DNA of 64,000 nucleotides, taken from positions 62,001 to 126,000 of the forward strand of contig JAIPEE010000004.1 in assembly GCA_021737275.1 (NCBI GenBank), in the 5' to 3' direction. Under the pieces are notes generated by a model that worked only from the letters and a program-made list of their open reading frames with translations, was not told the DNA's origin and did no database searches. Shown here one piece after another: positions 41,659 through 50,433 of this stretch. Source of the DNA: Desulfobacterales bacterium (GTDB lineage Bacteria; Desulfobacterota; Desulfobacteria; Desulfobacterales; JAIPEE01). Position 1 is the stretch's first letter, and every line of letters begins with the position of its first letter. Made by a program: the position numbers and the translations under genes.

Positions 41659-42066
41659 TATAAAACATTCCTTAACTTACTTAAATTATTCAATTAGATT
41701 TGCTGACGAGGAAAATTACAATAATCACTCCCTGATGTCAATAAAATTATCCCACACCAAACCGGGCATGGATAGAGCCTGTAGGATTTAGCAATGGCCG
41801 CAGCAACATCATATGCGTCACAACATACCGAAAATCCATTATATTCAAACACTGATCTCCTTTGAGCAAATAGAATGGATCCTGCCCAAACCGAAGCCCG
41901 GTGACATCTTTCTTGAACGTCGCGAATGATACCTTTCCAATGCCTGCATACCGGTCATTTCAACGTATTGGACTACCCTGTGATTATAACTTTGATTTCA
42001 GAGCCGACCCGAAACCGATCTGTTTGGAGCTTATATATAAATCCTATGGGTAAAATGAATAAACTT
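41659..42066. other. Intergenic region between etfB and apbE genes
   Basis: About 410 bases with no supported gene. A stretch at 41850-41925 reads as an uninterrupted peptide-like frame (QIEWILPKPKPGDIFLERRE, then TGA) and could be a relic of an older gene, but no family is recognised and no start or ribosome site fits. The promoter of etfBA should lie at the left end. Confidence 0.35.
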
Positions 42067-43110
42067 TTACTCTGCAGTTTTAAACCCTTTTGATTGAAAA
42101 TCTATCAGCGAGCCATCGTCCTTCCGAGTAACGATCAACCCTTCCACATGATCAAGGCGATTTATCAACGCAAGCCCTTTTTCATGGCCCATCACCATTA
42201 TGGCAGTCGCAAGTCCATCCGCCAGAACACAATCTCTGGTGATAACAGTTACACTTACAACTTTATTGGTAACCGGATAACCTGTTCTTGGATCAAGAAT
42301 ATGTGAATAATTCTGCCCGCCGGCCTCAAAGAAAATTCGATAATCACCACTGGTGGCAAGGGCGCTTTCCTGAAGATCGAGTATTTTATAAACCTGGTTG
42401 ACGCCAGAGCCCTTAACAGGAGTGTTGATGCCGACACGCCACAGTTTTTTATCTTTTCGTACACCTGACGCCCTTATCTCTCCACCAATTTCAACCAGGA
42501 AATCCGTGTAGCCGTTTTCAAGAATCAGTTCTGCAATCTGATCGACCCCATAACCCTTGGCGATGGAAGCAAAATCCAGAGAAATGGCGGGGAGCTTTTT
42601 AACAATAAATCCGCCATCAAATATTTCAATGTGGTTAAAACCGATTCCTTCAAGCAATTTTTTTATTTCACCATCATCAGGAACTGTATTCTCTTCCTGC
42701 TCAAGGTTTCCAAAACCCCAGAGATTTACAAGCGGCTTGATAGTGCCATCCCATGCACCATCACTCATATTATAAAGGCCAGCACCTACAGTTACAACAT
42801 TTAGAAAATCATCAGAAACAGGAAACTTTTCACCTGTTTTATCCAATGCATTAAAGCGACTTATCTCACTATCCTTAATATATATGGACATGCTCCGGTT
42901 TATCTCATCAAGCCGGTTATCTATCTTTTCCTGAAGTTCATTTATATTCTGAAAAAACCAGCCCACAATTTTAATATGGTAAGTTGTTCCCATTGTTTTG
43001 CCGGAGAGCAAAACCTCTTTTTTAAGCGTGCATCCGGAAAACGGAAATAAAAAAATGATAATAAGCAGGAGGGTGCTTTTTTTAAAAAAAACAGTATTCT
43101 TTTTGTACAT
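42067..43110 (-). CDS. apbE: FAD:protein FMN transferase (ApbE), lipoprotein
   Basis: The 347-residue protein has a lipoprotein signal with lipobox FSGC at C27, then the ApbE domain: GKTMGTTYHIKI, SEISRFNALDKTG, WDGTIKPLVNLWGFG, ISLDFASIAKGYGVD (the ISLDFGAIAKGYAVD-type motif), EIGGEIRASG and SHILDPRTGYPV. It attaches FMN covalently to Thr in periplasmic or membrane flavoproteins such as Rnf or Nqr subunits. No Rnf or Nqr gene is in the window. Upstream, about 110 bases separate it from the small conserved gene at 43224. Its signal and motif set are complete. Confidence 0.93.
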   Translation of the reverse strand: MYKKNTVFFKKSTLLLIIIFLFPFSGCTLKKEVLLSGKTMGTTYHIKIVGWFFQNINELQEKIDNRLDEINRSMSIYIKDSEISRFNALDKTGEKFPVSDDFLNVVTVGAGLYNMSDGAWDGTIKPLVNLWGFGNLEQEENTVPDDGEIKKLLEGIGFNHIEIFDGGFIVKKLPAISLDFASIAKGYGVDQIAELILENGYTDFLVEIGGEIRASGVRKDKKLWRVGINTPVKGSGVNQVYKILDLQESALATSGDYRIFFEAGGQNYSHILDPRTGYPVTNKVVSVTVITRDCVLADGLATAIMVMGHEKGLALINRLDHVEGLIVTRKDDGSLIDFQSKGFKTAE

Positions 43111-43223
43111 CGCTCTCTCGGATCAGCAGATATAATAAAGCCACAAAATTCGTAGTTTAATGTGAACGATGTGGCTTTGTGATTTATTACAAAGGAGGAA
43201 TATGTATAAATAATGAGTCCGGT

Positions 43224-43613
43224 CTATTTTTTTTCATCCAGCAGTTCGTCAACCTCTTCTTCAGCAGATTCAGAATCTTTCTCTTCTTCAGGTTCGGCAG
43301 CGGCGGCCCGTGCCAAAGGCAGAGATTCTGCATCATTTACAATGATTTCAGATTTATGGGCATCTTTAGCCCTAAGAACTTCAGTTACACCATTGGCAAT
43401 TCGCATCATATAATCGTTTATCGGATAAAGGCTCTGGGTTCTTAATGCCGCAATCAGGGCTTCCTGACTCTCTTTGGCCGCTCTTTTTATCTCTTCAAGG
43501 TCATAGGTTGCTTCGAAAACCTCTGTAAAAGTATCTTTATAAAGTTCAGACATTTCACGAATAGTCAGTTCAGTAGCTTTATCGGTTTTTGAGATTACAA
43601 ATTTCTGCTTCAT
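43224..43613 (-). CDS. Small acidic helical hypothetical protein
   Basis: The ATG at 43613 follows AAGGG and gives 129 residues. The first ~95 residues form basic-acidic amphipathic helices (ELTIREMSELYKDTFTEVFEATYDLEEIKRAAKES), and the last ~35 are very acidic and Ala/Glu-rich (AAAAEPEEEKDSESAEEEVDELLDEKK). I do not recognise a family. It lies alone between apbE and two plus-strand tRNA-Ser genes. No signal peptide is present, so it is probably cytosolic. Confidence 0.6.
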   Translation of the reverse strand: MKQKFVISKTDKATELTIREMSELYKDTFTEVFEATYDLEEIKRAAKESQEALIAALRTQSLYPINDYMMRIANGVTEVLRAKDAHKSEIIVNDAESLPLARAAAAEPEEEKDSESAEEEVDELLDEKK

Positions 43614-43821
43614 ACGTATCCCTTCCCTTGCAAAATTATTGGACAGTTTAAAATAATTAGCCTTTCCGAAATCATAAAATGAGCCTTCTGTCAATAAGCA
43701 TTCATGGATTCCATGATAAATCCTGAAGCGCTAAACATCAAATTTCACCATAAATATTCATCACTCATGTAATAAAAATATTGACCTGAAAAAAATATAA
43801 TGATAGTTGCGTACAATTCAT

Positions 43822-43907
43822 GGAGGGATGGCCGAGTGGCTGAAGGCGGCGGTCTTGAAAACCGTTGAACGAAAGTTCCGTGGGTTCGAATCCTACTCCC
43901 TCCGCCA
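43822..43907 (+). tRNA. tRNA-Ser (TGA anticodon)
   Basis: The acceptor stem GGAGGGA pairs with TCCCTCC, followed by G and an encoded CCA. The D-arm has GGCCGAGTGGCTGAAGGC, the anticodon loop is CTTGAAA (anticodon TGA), a class II long variable arm follows, and the T-loop GGGTTCGAATCCT is standard. Confidence 0.95.
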
Positions 43908-43973
43908 TAAAAATTATAAAATGTTCAGTTTTGTGTAAAAATCATATAAGTAACACAAAAAGAATGCTTTTGG

Positions 43974-44066
<93 letters not shown>

Positions 44067-44189
44067 GTTTTAAACAGATTAAGGCTAATTTGAGTTCCCT
44101 CAGCGTAGCCTTGTCTTTATTGATATATTCTACATCGACTAATTAAACCCATTGATTACTTTTCGAGTTATAAACTGAAAAAAATAAGC

Positions 44190-44212
44190 CCGGGGCAATG
44201 AGTTGCCCCCGG
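44190..44212 (-). terminator. Intrinsic terminator of the porin gene
   Basis: On the minus strand a GC-rich hairpin (CCGGGGGCAA and TTGCCCCGG around a four-base loop, one bulged base) is followed by GCTTATTTTTTT. It lies about 37 bases after the porin stop codon and is a textbook intrinsic terminator. Confidence 0.85.
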
Positions 44213-44248
44213 ACCTATAATAAGATGTGTAATTATTAGATGCTTTTA

Positions 44249-45280
44249 TTATAAATCAATACGCCATTGTGCACCAAAGTATGTTACATCACCTTCTTCG
44301 GCACCGGTTTCATCTTCACCATAATCAAGATAACCAACTTCCGGAATGATACGGAACCCTTTAGTGATATTTATTTTAGCCTGAAGATAGTAAGCGATGG
44401 CGTCATCATCAAGTGCATCGCGTTCATCTTCGGAATAACCGATACCGGCTTCAAAGTTGGTTTTATCGTTAACCAAGAAACCAACAATACCCACAATACC
44501 AAAAGAGTCCGCATCTTCACCATTGGCTGCATCAAATTCATCAAGGCCATTCCGGCTGGCGGAATCAATTCCACCATAGTTGCCCAGGTTCTGTCCAAGA
44601 GAAACTTTTGTTTTTAAATACACAGGATCAAGGTCGGCTCTTGCACCAACTGCTAATATGTAAGAATCAACATCCATACCCTTTTCTTCATAAGTGGCAT
44701 AACCACCATAAAGATCAATAGCAAAGTGATTCAGGTCAAACGTATAGCTGGCTTCCAGTGTTGGAATTGTTACGTCAACTGTTGTGTCTGCTGCACCGTC
44801 TGCATCAGGGCTGATAAAGGCCACTTTCAGGGCATCAAATGTTAACTGAATCATCGGTTTGCGGCCCGGCTGAAGATCTCCAAAGCCTTCAAGTGCAAGA
44901 TCTGCATCCCATACCTGGCCGCTGTATGCATCATCAACAGGAGTATATGTCTGGCCTACAAGGAGCTCAATTCCACCAAAATTATAAGTACCGTATATTT
45001 TTCGTGTATATACATCATTCGCATCGCCGGGACCTTTAAGACCGATTTCAACCACACCACTGAAGGTATCCCCTTTGAACGTTGCACCAAAACGGGAGTT
45101 ACTCTGCAGATCCCAGTTCAGATCAGAGTCGGGCTCAGTGCCACCAACCTGTTCTTCACTATAACTTTCCCACCATGTTCCCATTCTGATACTGCTGTAT
45201 AAAGATACATCTGATGCTGCTACCGATCCCGCTGTAGATATCATTATTGCTGTGACCAAAATAACGAATATTTTTTTCAT
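44249..45280 (-). CDS. Outer-membrane porin-like beta-barrel protein
   Basis: The ATG at 45280 follows GGAG at eight bases and starts a clear signal peptide (MKKIFVILVTAIMISTAGSVAASD). The ~320-residue mature part is a run of alternating strands with aromatic ends (MGTWWESYSEE, FGATFKGDTFSGVVEIGLKG, IELLVGQTYTPVDDAY, AIDLYGGYATYEEKG, FEAGIGYSEDE), rich in Asp, Gly and Asn turns. The last strand ends YFGAQWRIDL, which fits a 16-strand type barrel with a hydrophobic terminal pattern. It is typical of deltaproteobacterial porins; the substrate is unknown. A strong terminator follows. Confidence 0.85.
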   Translation of the reverse strand: MKKIFVILVTAIMISTAGSVAASDVSLYSSIRMGTWWESYSEEQVGGTEPDSDLNWDLQSNSRFGATFKGDTFSGVVEIGLKGPGDANDVYTRKIYGTYNFGGIELLVGQTYTPVDDAYSGQVWDADLALEGFGDLQPGRKPMIQLTFDALKVAFISPDADGAADTTVDVTIPTLEASYTFDLNHFAIDLYGGYATYEEKGMDVDSYILAVGARADLDPVYLKTKVSLGQNLGNYGGIDSASRNGLDEFDAANGEDADSFGIVGIVGFLVNDKTNFEAGIGYSEDERDALDDDAIAYYLQAKINITKGFRIIPEVGYLDYGEDETGAEEGDVTYFGAQWRIDL

Positions 45281-45384
45281 TCTTACGCTCCTTATTTTCA
45301 TATGATTAAAAAATTACATCATTATGGAAACTCATTTATGACATAGGGTTGCATCTTATTTTCATATGCAAACTCAAATATCCT

Positions 45385-45410
45385 TATATGTTAACAGTAT
45401 ATGTTAACAG
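45385..45410. repeat. Two tandem copies of TATATGTTAACAG
   Basis: Two perfect, adjacent 13-base copies lie just past the response-regulator stop codon and about 105 bases upstream of the porin start. Each copy contains the palindrome GTTAAC. They could be paired protein-binding sites for porin control or a simple duplication. Confidence 0.6.
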
Positions 45411-45414
45411 TATT

Positions 45415-45867
45415 TTATTTGGGAAACATCGAAAAAACCGATTTCGGTGATTCAATTATTTTTTGGATTTTTTCCTGTGTTTCAATTTTTTCCTCTTTGT
45501 CTTTTATTTTCCATGCACCTTCGATTTTTCGAACAAGTTCAAAAATATCACAAGGCTTTGTCAGATAATCGTACGCACCAAGTTTGACTGCTTCCAACGC
45601 CGAATCGATAGATCCATGCCCTGTAAGCATAAGAATTTGCGTTAACACACCCAGTTTTTTAATTTCTTTCAATGTCGCCAAACCGTCCATGCCCGGCATT
45701 TTCAAGTCCAACACCACAACATCAAAGTTGGTTTTTTCAAGTTCCAGAAGCGCATCTTCACCATTATGGACAGTGGTCACATTGTATTTACGGGTTATTA
45801 AAAGTTTTGCCATATTCCCGGCAAATATCTCTTCATCATCTACGATTAATATTTTTGATCCGATCAT
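45415..45867 (-). CDS. Single-domain response regulator (CheY-like)
   Basis: The ~150-residue protein is a receiver domain with no effector domain: acidic pair DDE near residue 10, phospho-acceptor D54 in VVVLDLKMPG, T82 (MLTGHGS) and K104 (YLTKPCD). The final ~35 residues are a charged helix. The ATG at 45867 follows AGGAGG; the ATG at 45882 overlaps that site. It starts 48 bases after the Cache histidine kinase gene on the same strand, so it is probably the phospho-target of that kinase. With no DNA-binding domain it should act by protein contact. Confidence 0.93.
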   Translation of the reverse strand: MIGSKILIVDDEEIFAGNMAKLLITRKYNVTTVHNGEDALLELEKTNFDVVVLDLKMPGMDGLATLKEIKKLGVLTQILMLTGHGSIDSALEAVKLGAYDYLTKPCDIFELVRKIEGAWKIKDKEEKIETQEKIQKIIESPKSVFSMFPK

Positions 45868-45915
45868 TTTATTCCTCCTCATGCTGCTTATTAATAAAAA
45901 ATCGGGTTTGATTCT

Positions 45916-47691
45916 TTAATCCCGATCGGGCTTTTTCATATCGTCTAATAATTTTTGGGGTGGACTGTAGGGTAGAAAAATTTCAAACTCCGCTCCTTCA
46001 CCGACAGTGCTTTTTACAGTTATATTTCCGCCAAGCCGCTTTATAGTACTGAAGCAGATTGAAAGCCCTAACCCTGTACCTTTGCCCACGGGCTTAGTCG
46101 TAAAAAACGGGTCAAATATTTTTTCCATCCGATCAGGTGAAATCCCGGAACCGGTATCGGCTATACTAATTATTATCCCGGGTTTTTTTTTGGTCGAACG
46201 GGTTCGAATGGTTATGGTTCCGAAGGATGTATTTTCACAGGCATCGATGGCGTTGATAATTATATTCAGCAACACTTGCTGCAATTGAGAAGGATCCGAC
46301 TGTAAGGCCGGCAGATTTTCCTCCAGATGGGAAAAGAATTTAATGCCGCCGGATCCGGCCTCTCTTTCCATGAGCTCGATTACTTCCTGTATAAAATCAT
46401 TAAGGTCAAAAGACTCGATTACCGATTGGGTTCGCCGGGCAAATCGAAGCAGGTTGTAGGTTATGCGTTTGCATCGATGAATTTGAATGTCAATCTGTGC
46501 CATGGAATCACAGAACTGCTCTTTGAAGTCCGGGTCCGAAATCGGTTTTTGCATTTCCAAGTCTATCATGATTTGCCGCTCAGTTGATATAATGGCAAGG
46601 GGATTGTTAATTTCATGAGCCACGCCGGCCGACAACTGCCCGATGGCGGCCAGTTTACCGGTTTGTACAAGCTGTTTATTCAGATTTTCCGCTTCCCCAT
46701 CTCGTTTTTTAATGATGCATATCATATGTCTTGTGATCAGAATCACCACAACCAGTATGATGATTGCACTTAAATGGAGAAAAATAAGTACCGCATAATT
46801 AGCAAGATTAACATCGCTAAAGGCTTCTGCGTAGTTCTGTTTGACTACAAGCTTCCAGCAGGGCTCCGAGAGCCAGGCCTGACTCATAATTTGCCGGGGG
46901 ATCTTTTTCTGACTGTTACTGTCTGTGTAGCTCTCCTGAATGCAAGTCTGGATGCCATCATAAAATTCATCAACAGGGAAGGGGGAGCTATCCAAAATTT
47001 TCCCACTGTAACGGGGGCTTGTTTGATATATTCCCTGCTGATTGACTATAAAAACTTCCCCGGTTTCACCGATTTTGACATTTTCAACCAAACTTCGGAA
47101 AACCTCCGTATCGATGGTGGCCCTTAGAATCCATTTTTCATTGTTATGGGTTGCCGTTACCGCAATCACAAAATGGGGTTCTTTTCGAAAACCCATAAAC
47201 ATGTCACTGATATAGATGCCTTTGTTCATAACGGCCTTGAACCAGAATGTTTCCGAGTAGTTTTTATCCAGCAGATCGTAAGGCCCGACATAGGCAAGAT
47301 GGCGGCCCGTTGAATCAATGACACCAAGGTCCGTGATGGATCGATACTCCCGGTTAATAAGTTTAAAAATATCATTCAGATTTGAAGGAACTGTCAGGAA
47401 ATCTTTAGAATGAGTTTCAGCAATAAGCTGTAGTTTTGAACTGCGTTCTTTTATAAACAGTTCAATAATATTACGGTGATGTTCCAACTCGGTCCGAAAA
47501 GAACTGATCATCCGGGATTTAGCAAACCGGGCATAGTAAATATTTATCCCCCAACCCGCCACCAGCAATGGAACCAGGGAGCATACCACCGTCAACAAGA
47601 CCAATCGTCTGGTTAATCTGGTGTAATAAGTGTTGTGCCCTTTTTCTAAATCATGGTTGCTGTCATGATCGGGTAGTAATTTTTCAGCCAT
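45916..47691 (-). CDS. Cache-domain membrane histidine kinase
   Basis: The 591-residue protein has membrane segments at ~29-53 and ~298-320 with a periplasmic Cache sensor between (DLGVIDSTGRHLAYVGPYD, GIYISDMFMGFR). A HisKA domain follows with phospho-acceptor H359 in GVAHEINNPLAII, and an HATPase domain with NIIINAIDACE, DTGSGISPDRM and GKGTGLGLSI. All kinase motifs are intact. The sensor is clearly paralogous to that of the kinase at 50417, aligning across DLGVIDSTGRHLAYVGPY and the FMGFR..PHF region. The next gene, a receiver-only protein, is its likely partner. Confidence 0.94.
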   Translation of the reverse strand: MAEKLLPDHDSNHDLEKGHNTYYTRLTRRLVLLTVVCSLVPLLVAGWGINIYYARFAKSRMISSFRTELEHHRNIIELFIKERSSKLQLIAETHSKDFLTVPSNLNDIFKLINREYRSITDLGVIDSTGRHLAYVGPYDLLDKNYSETFWFKAVMNKGIYISDMFMGFRKEPHFVIAVTATHNNEKWILRATIDTEVFRSLVENVKIGETGEVFIVNQQGIYQTSPRYSGKILDSSPFPVDEFYDGIQTCIQESYTDSNSQKKIPRQIMSQAWLSEPCWKLVVKQNYAEAFSDVNLANYAVLIFLHLSAIIILVVVILITRHMICIIKKRDGEAENLNKQLVQTGKLAAIGQLSAGVAHEINNPLAIISTERQIMIDLEMQKPISDPDFKEQFCDSMAQIDIQIHRCKRITYNLLRFARRTQSVIESFDLNDFIQEVIELMEREAGSGGIKFFSHLEENLPALQSDPSQLQQVLLNIIINAIDACENTSFGTITIRTRSTKKKPGIIISIADTGSGISPDRMEKIFDPFFTTKPVGKGTGLGLSICFSTIKRLGGNITVKSTVGEGAEFEIFLPYSPPQKLLDDMKKPDRD

Positions 47692-47988
47692 TGCATTTGC
47701 CGCCCATTAAATGATAACCGGAATTTTGTGGTGGTTCAGATTCAATCGTTTCTTATTCATAGAATATACAAAAGTTATGCCAGAGATTTGGGATAGCAGC
47801 CGGTGCCCGCAGGTTGTTTTATGTTGCTGGTATTTATGGATTTAAATTTTTTTTCAAAATATGAAACAATCCGGTGTAACTTTTGGGATGACAACTGTGG
47901 AAATGGAAAATTTCACTGGCAGCGATTGCTTCGGACTTTCGGCCGGGATAAGAACGGGTGAGCTAACTTGATTTGAATAAGCAGTGTT

Positions 47989-50433
47989 TCATCTAAAGTT
48001 ATCCCAATATCGGCTTTGAACCTCGATTACTTTTTCCAGAATCGGCAGACGGCGGCGGGATTCTTTGATTTTTGCAATTTTTTCCGGGAGCAGCGTTCCG
48101 GCATTACACAACTCCTTCATCATGGAAAGGCCGCACTTCTCTATTCCCTGGACACTGTATCCACCTTCCATAACAAAGGCTATTTTACCGCTGCAGACCC
48201 TTTCTGCTATTTCCAGCAGCAACCGGGTTATCAGGGCATATCCTTCCGGTGTTCCCTTCATGCCGCCGAGACGATCGTGTAAATATAAATCAAATCCACA
48301 TGAAACCAGCATAAATTCAGGACAATAACTATCTGCAAGAGGTGCGATAAGATCTATAACAATCTGTGCAAAATCACGATCGCCATGACCTTTTGCCAAC
48401 GGGATATTAACCGTAAACCCTTCTCCTTTTCCTGACCCTACTTCACCGAGCTTGCCGGTACCCGGATAGCAGGGGAACTGGTGCATGGAGACAAAAAGCA
48501 CGTCATCGGTATCATAAAAAGCAGCCTGCGTTCCGTTGCCATGATGTACATCAATGTCGACAATCATCACTTTTTTAACGGCGTATTCTTTTTTAAGATA
48601 ACCGGCCCCCAGCGCCACATTATTGAACAGACAAAATCCCATGACCTTATCGGGCTCTGCGTGATGACCCGGTGGACGAAGGAATGCAAAACCCCGGTCC
48701 GAGTCACCCCTCCATATGCCGTCGATAAGGCTGAATAGCGACCCCACAGCGAGTCGTGCCGTATCATAAGACCTTGCTGTCGTTTGGGTATCCAGGTCAA
48801 AAGATCTCAAAGATTTACCGGCAGTACGTGCGATACGTTCAATGTGTTCCGGTGTATGTATCCAGGCCAGTTGCTCAACGGTAGCCATGCGGGCAGGGAT
48901 CACCGCCCATTTTTCATGGAGACTTTTGTGGGCAAGAATCTTCTCGACGGCACGGTTTCGTTTGGCACTTTCAATGTGAAACACGTTTTCCAGATGATGA
49001 GAAAACCGTTCATCCTTGATTACCAGCACAGGGCGAACGATTGGCGGCGGCTTAATTTTGATTCGACCCTTTTCTGTTCCAAAAGAAAGCAGATGTTCTG
49101 TTTCCGGAATATTCGCTTTCTTTTTCAGTAGATATTCGGCTGCTGTTTTGGGAAACGCCAAATGTCTTTTTGACAACAGGCAGGCTTTTATAAACTCAAT
49201 GGCATATTGTCGTTGCCGGTTTTCAGCCTGTTGCCGACGGGGTTTTTTTGCCAGAATTTTAACCTGTTGCTCAATCAGCCTGCAAAGATCCTGAATAACC
49301 CTGGTGCCTGGCTCCCGGCAATTGTCCGCCATAATGAGAATGGTTTTCATCAGATACCCGGCCGGCTTTTTCAATGAATAAGCACAAAGACGTCGGGGGG
49401 TAAAACCGATGGATGAATAAAAGCGGCCGGCCCCTATCTCCGAATCAAGGAAGATCTCCTTAACGGACGGGAGTCGTTGCTTCCAGAGCATCCATATTCC
49501 GGCCATCAGAAAGGTCCCGATGCCTTTCAGATTGGCAGATTTACGATTATCCGGATACCGGTTGGTGTTGCGAAGGGTTGCGACATACCTGACTTCCAGG
49601 CCTTTGTAGAGCAGTTGTTCTTTTAACGAAAGATAAATAAGGCCCATGATATTGTTTTTTACTATACATGCGAAAAGGTTTTTTTCATGTTTTTTTTCAA
49701 GGCATCTCAGCAGAAACCTAACGTGGAAAAATTCCAGGTCAATGTGGGCGACCTGCATCAATGCATCAAGGCAATAGGGGAATTGAATAAAATGGGCTTT
49801 TATCCCGCTGCTCACCTCAGCGGTATAAAAAACGCCCCTATGGTTTTCGTCCATTTTCCGGGAGATAAAATCATCGACACAAGAGTCGCCTGCCCGTATA
49901 TCTTCTAGAAAAGAGATAAGTTGTTTGAGAAAAAGTGCTTTTTTTTTCTGTACTTGATTTGTATATGCAAGCTGTTTTTTTAAACGCTGAATAGAAAATT
50001 TTATTTCATGGATTACCATAAACTGCAGGCCTGACCGGTAAATATCCAGGGCTGCCTCCCGATAATCCAAAGGCGTGGCATTGCCGCTCAGCACTTGTTT
50101 TCGTAAACGTTCCCCATATTTGATCAGAAGGTGCTGTTCAATGACAGCCGTTCCATCATTAAAAAATGAAATTTTTTTTATGGGGACTTTTTGATCTTCA
50201 AATAAAAAATACAGGTTATCACCACCATTATCTTCACCCTGATGATCCGGAGCATCTATTCGGCCGGTACCGAACATGTCTGTAAGAGAATAACCGACTT
50301 CCGGATCTCTTTCGGAGATGGCATCAATGGCATGTTTTAGAGATTCTCTTTTTATCATGGGCCGTATGGATGCAACTATAGTAATTATTTTACCCAAAAA
50401 AACCGACTCAATGGTTTTATGAGATTGCGCCAT
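47989..50433 (-). CDS. GNAT acetyltransferase - HDAC-type deacetylase fusion
   Basis: The 814-residue protein has a ~230-residue N-terminal helical region of unknown type and a GNAT acetyltransferase-like domain at ~235-350 (NLKGIGTFLMAGIWMLW for acetyl-CoA binding, SEIGAGRFYSSIGF as the C-terminal GNAT motif). After a basic linker comes a class II-like HDAC/AcuC domain at ~467-775. Deacetylase residues are complete: H590-H591 (RPPGHHAEP), D628 and H630 in DIDVHHGNG, D715 in CGFDLY and Y759 in EGGYS. One protein may therefore both acetylate and deacetylate a lysine target, or the GNAT part may be regulatory. It overlaps the upstream kinase gene by 17 bases and precedes the second kinase. Confidence 0.88.
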   Translation of the reverse strand: MAQSHKTIESVFLGKIITIVASIRPMIKRESLKHAIDAISERDPEVGYSLTDMFGTGRIDAPDHQGEDNGGDNLYFLFEDQKVPIKKISFFNDGTAVIEQHLLIKYGERLRKQVLSGNATPLDYREAALDIYRSGLQFMVIHEIKFSIQRLKKQLAYTNQVQKKKALFLKQLISFLEDIRAGDSCVDDFISRKMDENHRGVFYTAEVSSGIKAHFIQFPYCLDALMQVAHIDLEFFHVRFLLRCLEKKHEKNLFACIVKNNIMGLIYLSLKEQLLYKGLEVRYVATLRNTNRYPDNRKSANLKGIGTFLMAGIWMLWKQRLPSVKEIFLDSEIGAGRFYSSIGFTPRRLCAYSLKKPAGYLMKTILIMADNCREPGTRVIQDLCRLIEQQVKILAKKPRRQQAENRQRQYAIEFIKACLLSKRHLAFPKTAAEYLLKKKANIPETEHLLSFGTEKGRIKIKPPPIVRPVLVIKDERFSHHLENVFHIESAKRNRAVEKILAHKSLHEKWAVIPARMATVEQLAWIHTPEHIERIARTAGKSLRSFDLDTQTTARSYDTARLAVGSLFSLIDGIWRGDSDRGFAFLRPPGHHAEPDKVMGFCLFNNVALGAGYLKKEYAVKKVMIVDIDVHHGNGTQAAFYDTDDVLFVSMHQFPCYPGTGKLGEVGSGKGEGFTVNIPLAKGHGDRDFAQIVIDLIAPLADSYCPEFMLVSCGFDLYLHDRLGGMKGTPEGYALITRLLLEIAERVCSGKIAFVMEGGYSVQGIEKCGLSMMKELCNAGTLLPEKIAKIKESRRRLPILEKVIEVQSRYWDNFR

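Noticed and set aside
41850-41925. Gene fragment in the etfB/apbE gap
   Set aside because: The frame is short, has a TGA, no start or ribosome site, and no family match I could name, so it is only mentioned as a possible relic.
47764-47782. Sigma-54 promoter before the kinase at 45916
   Set aside because: CTGGCATAACTTTTGT has the -24 element, but the -12 element reads TTGT, lacking the GC needed.
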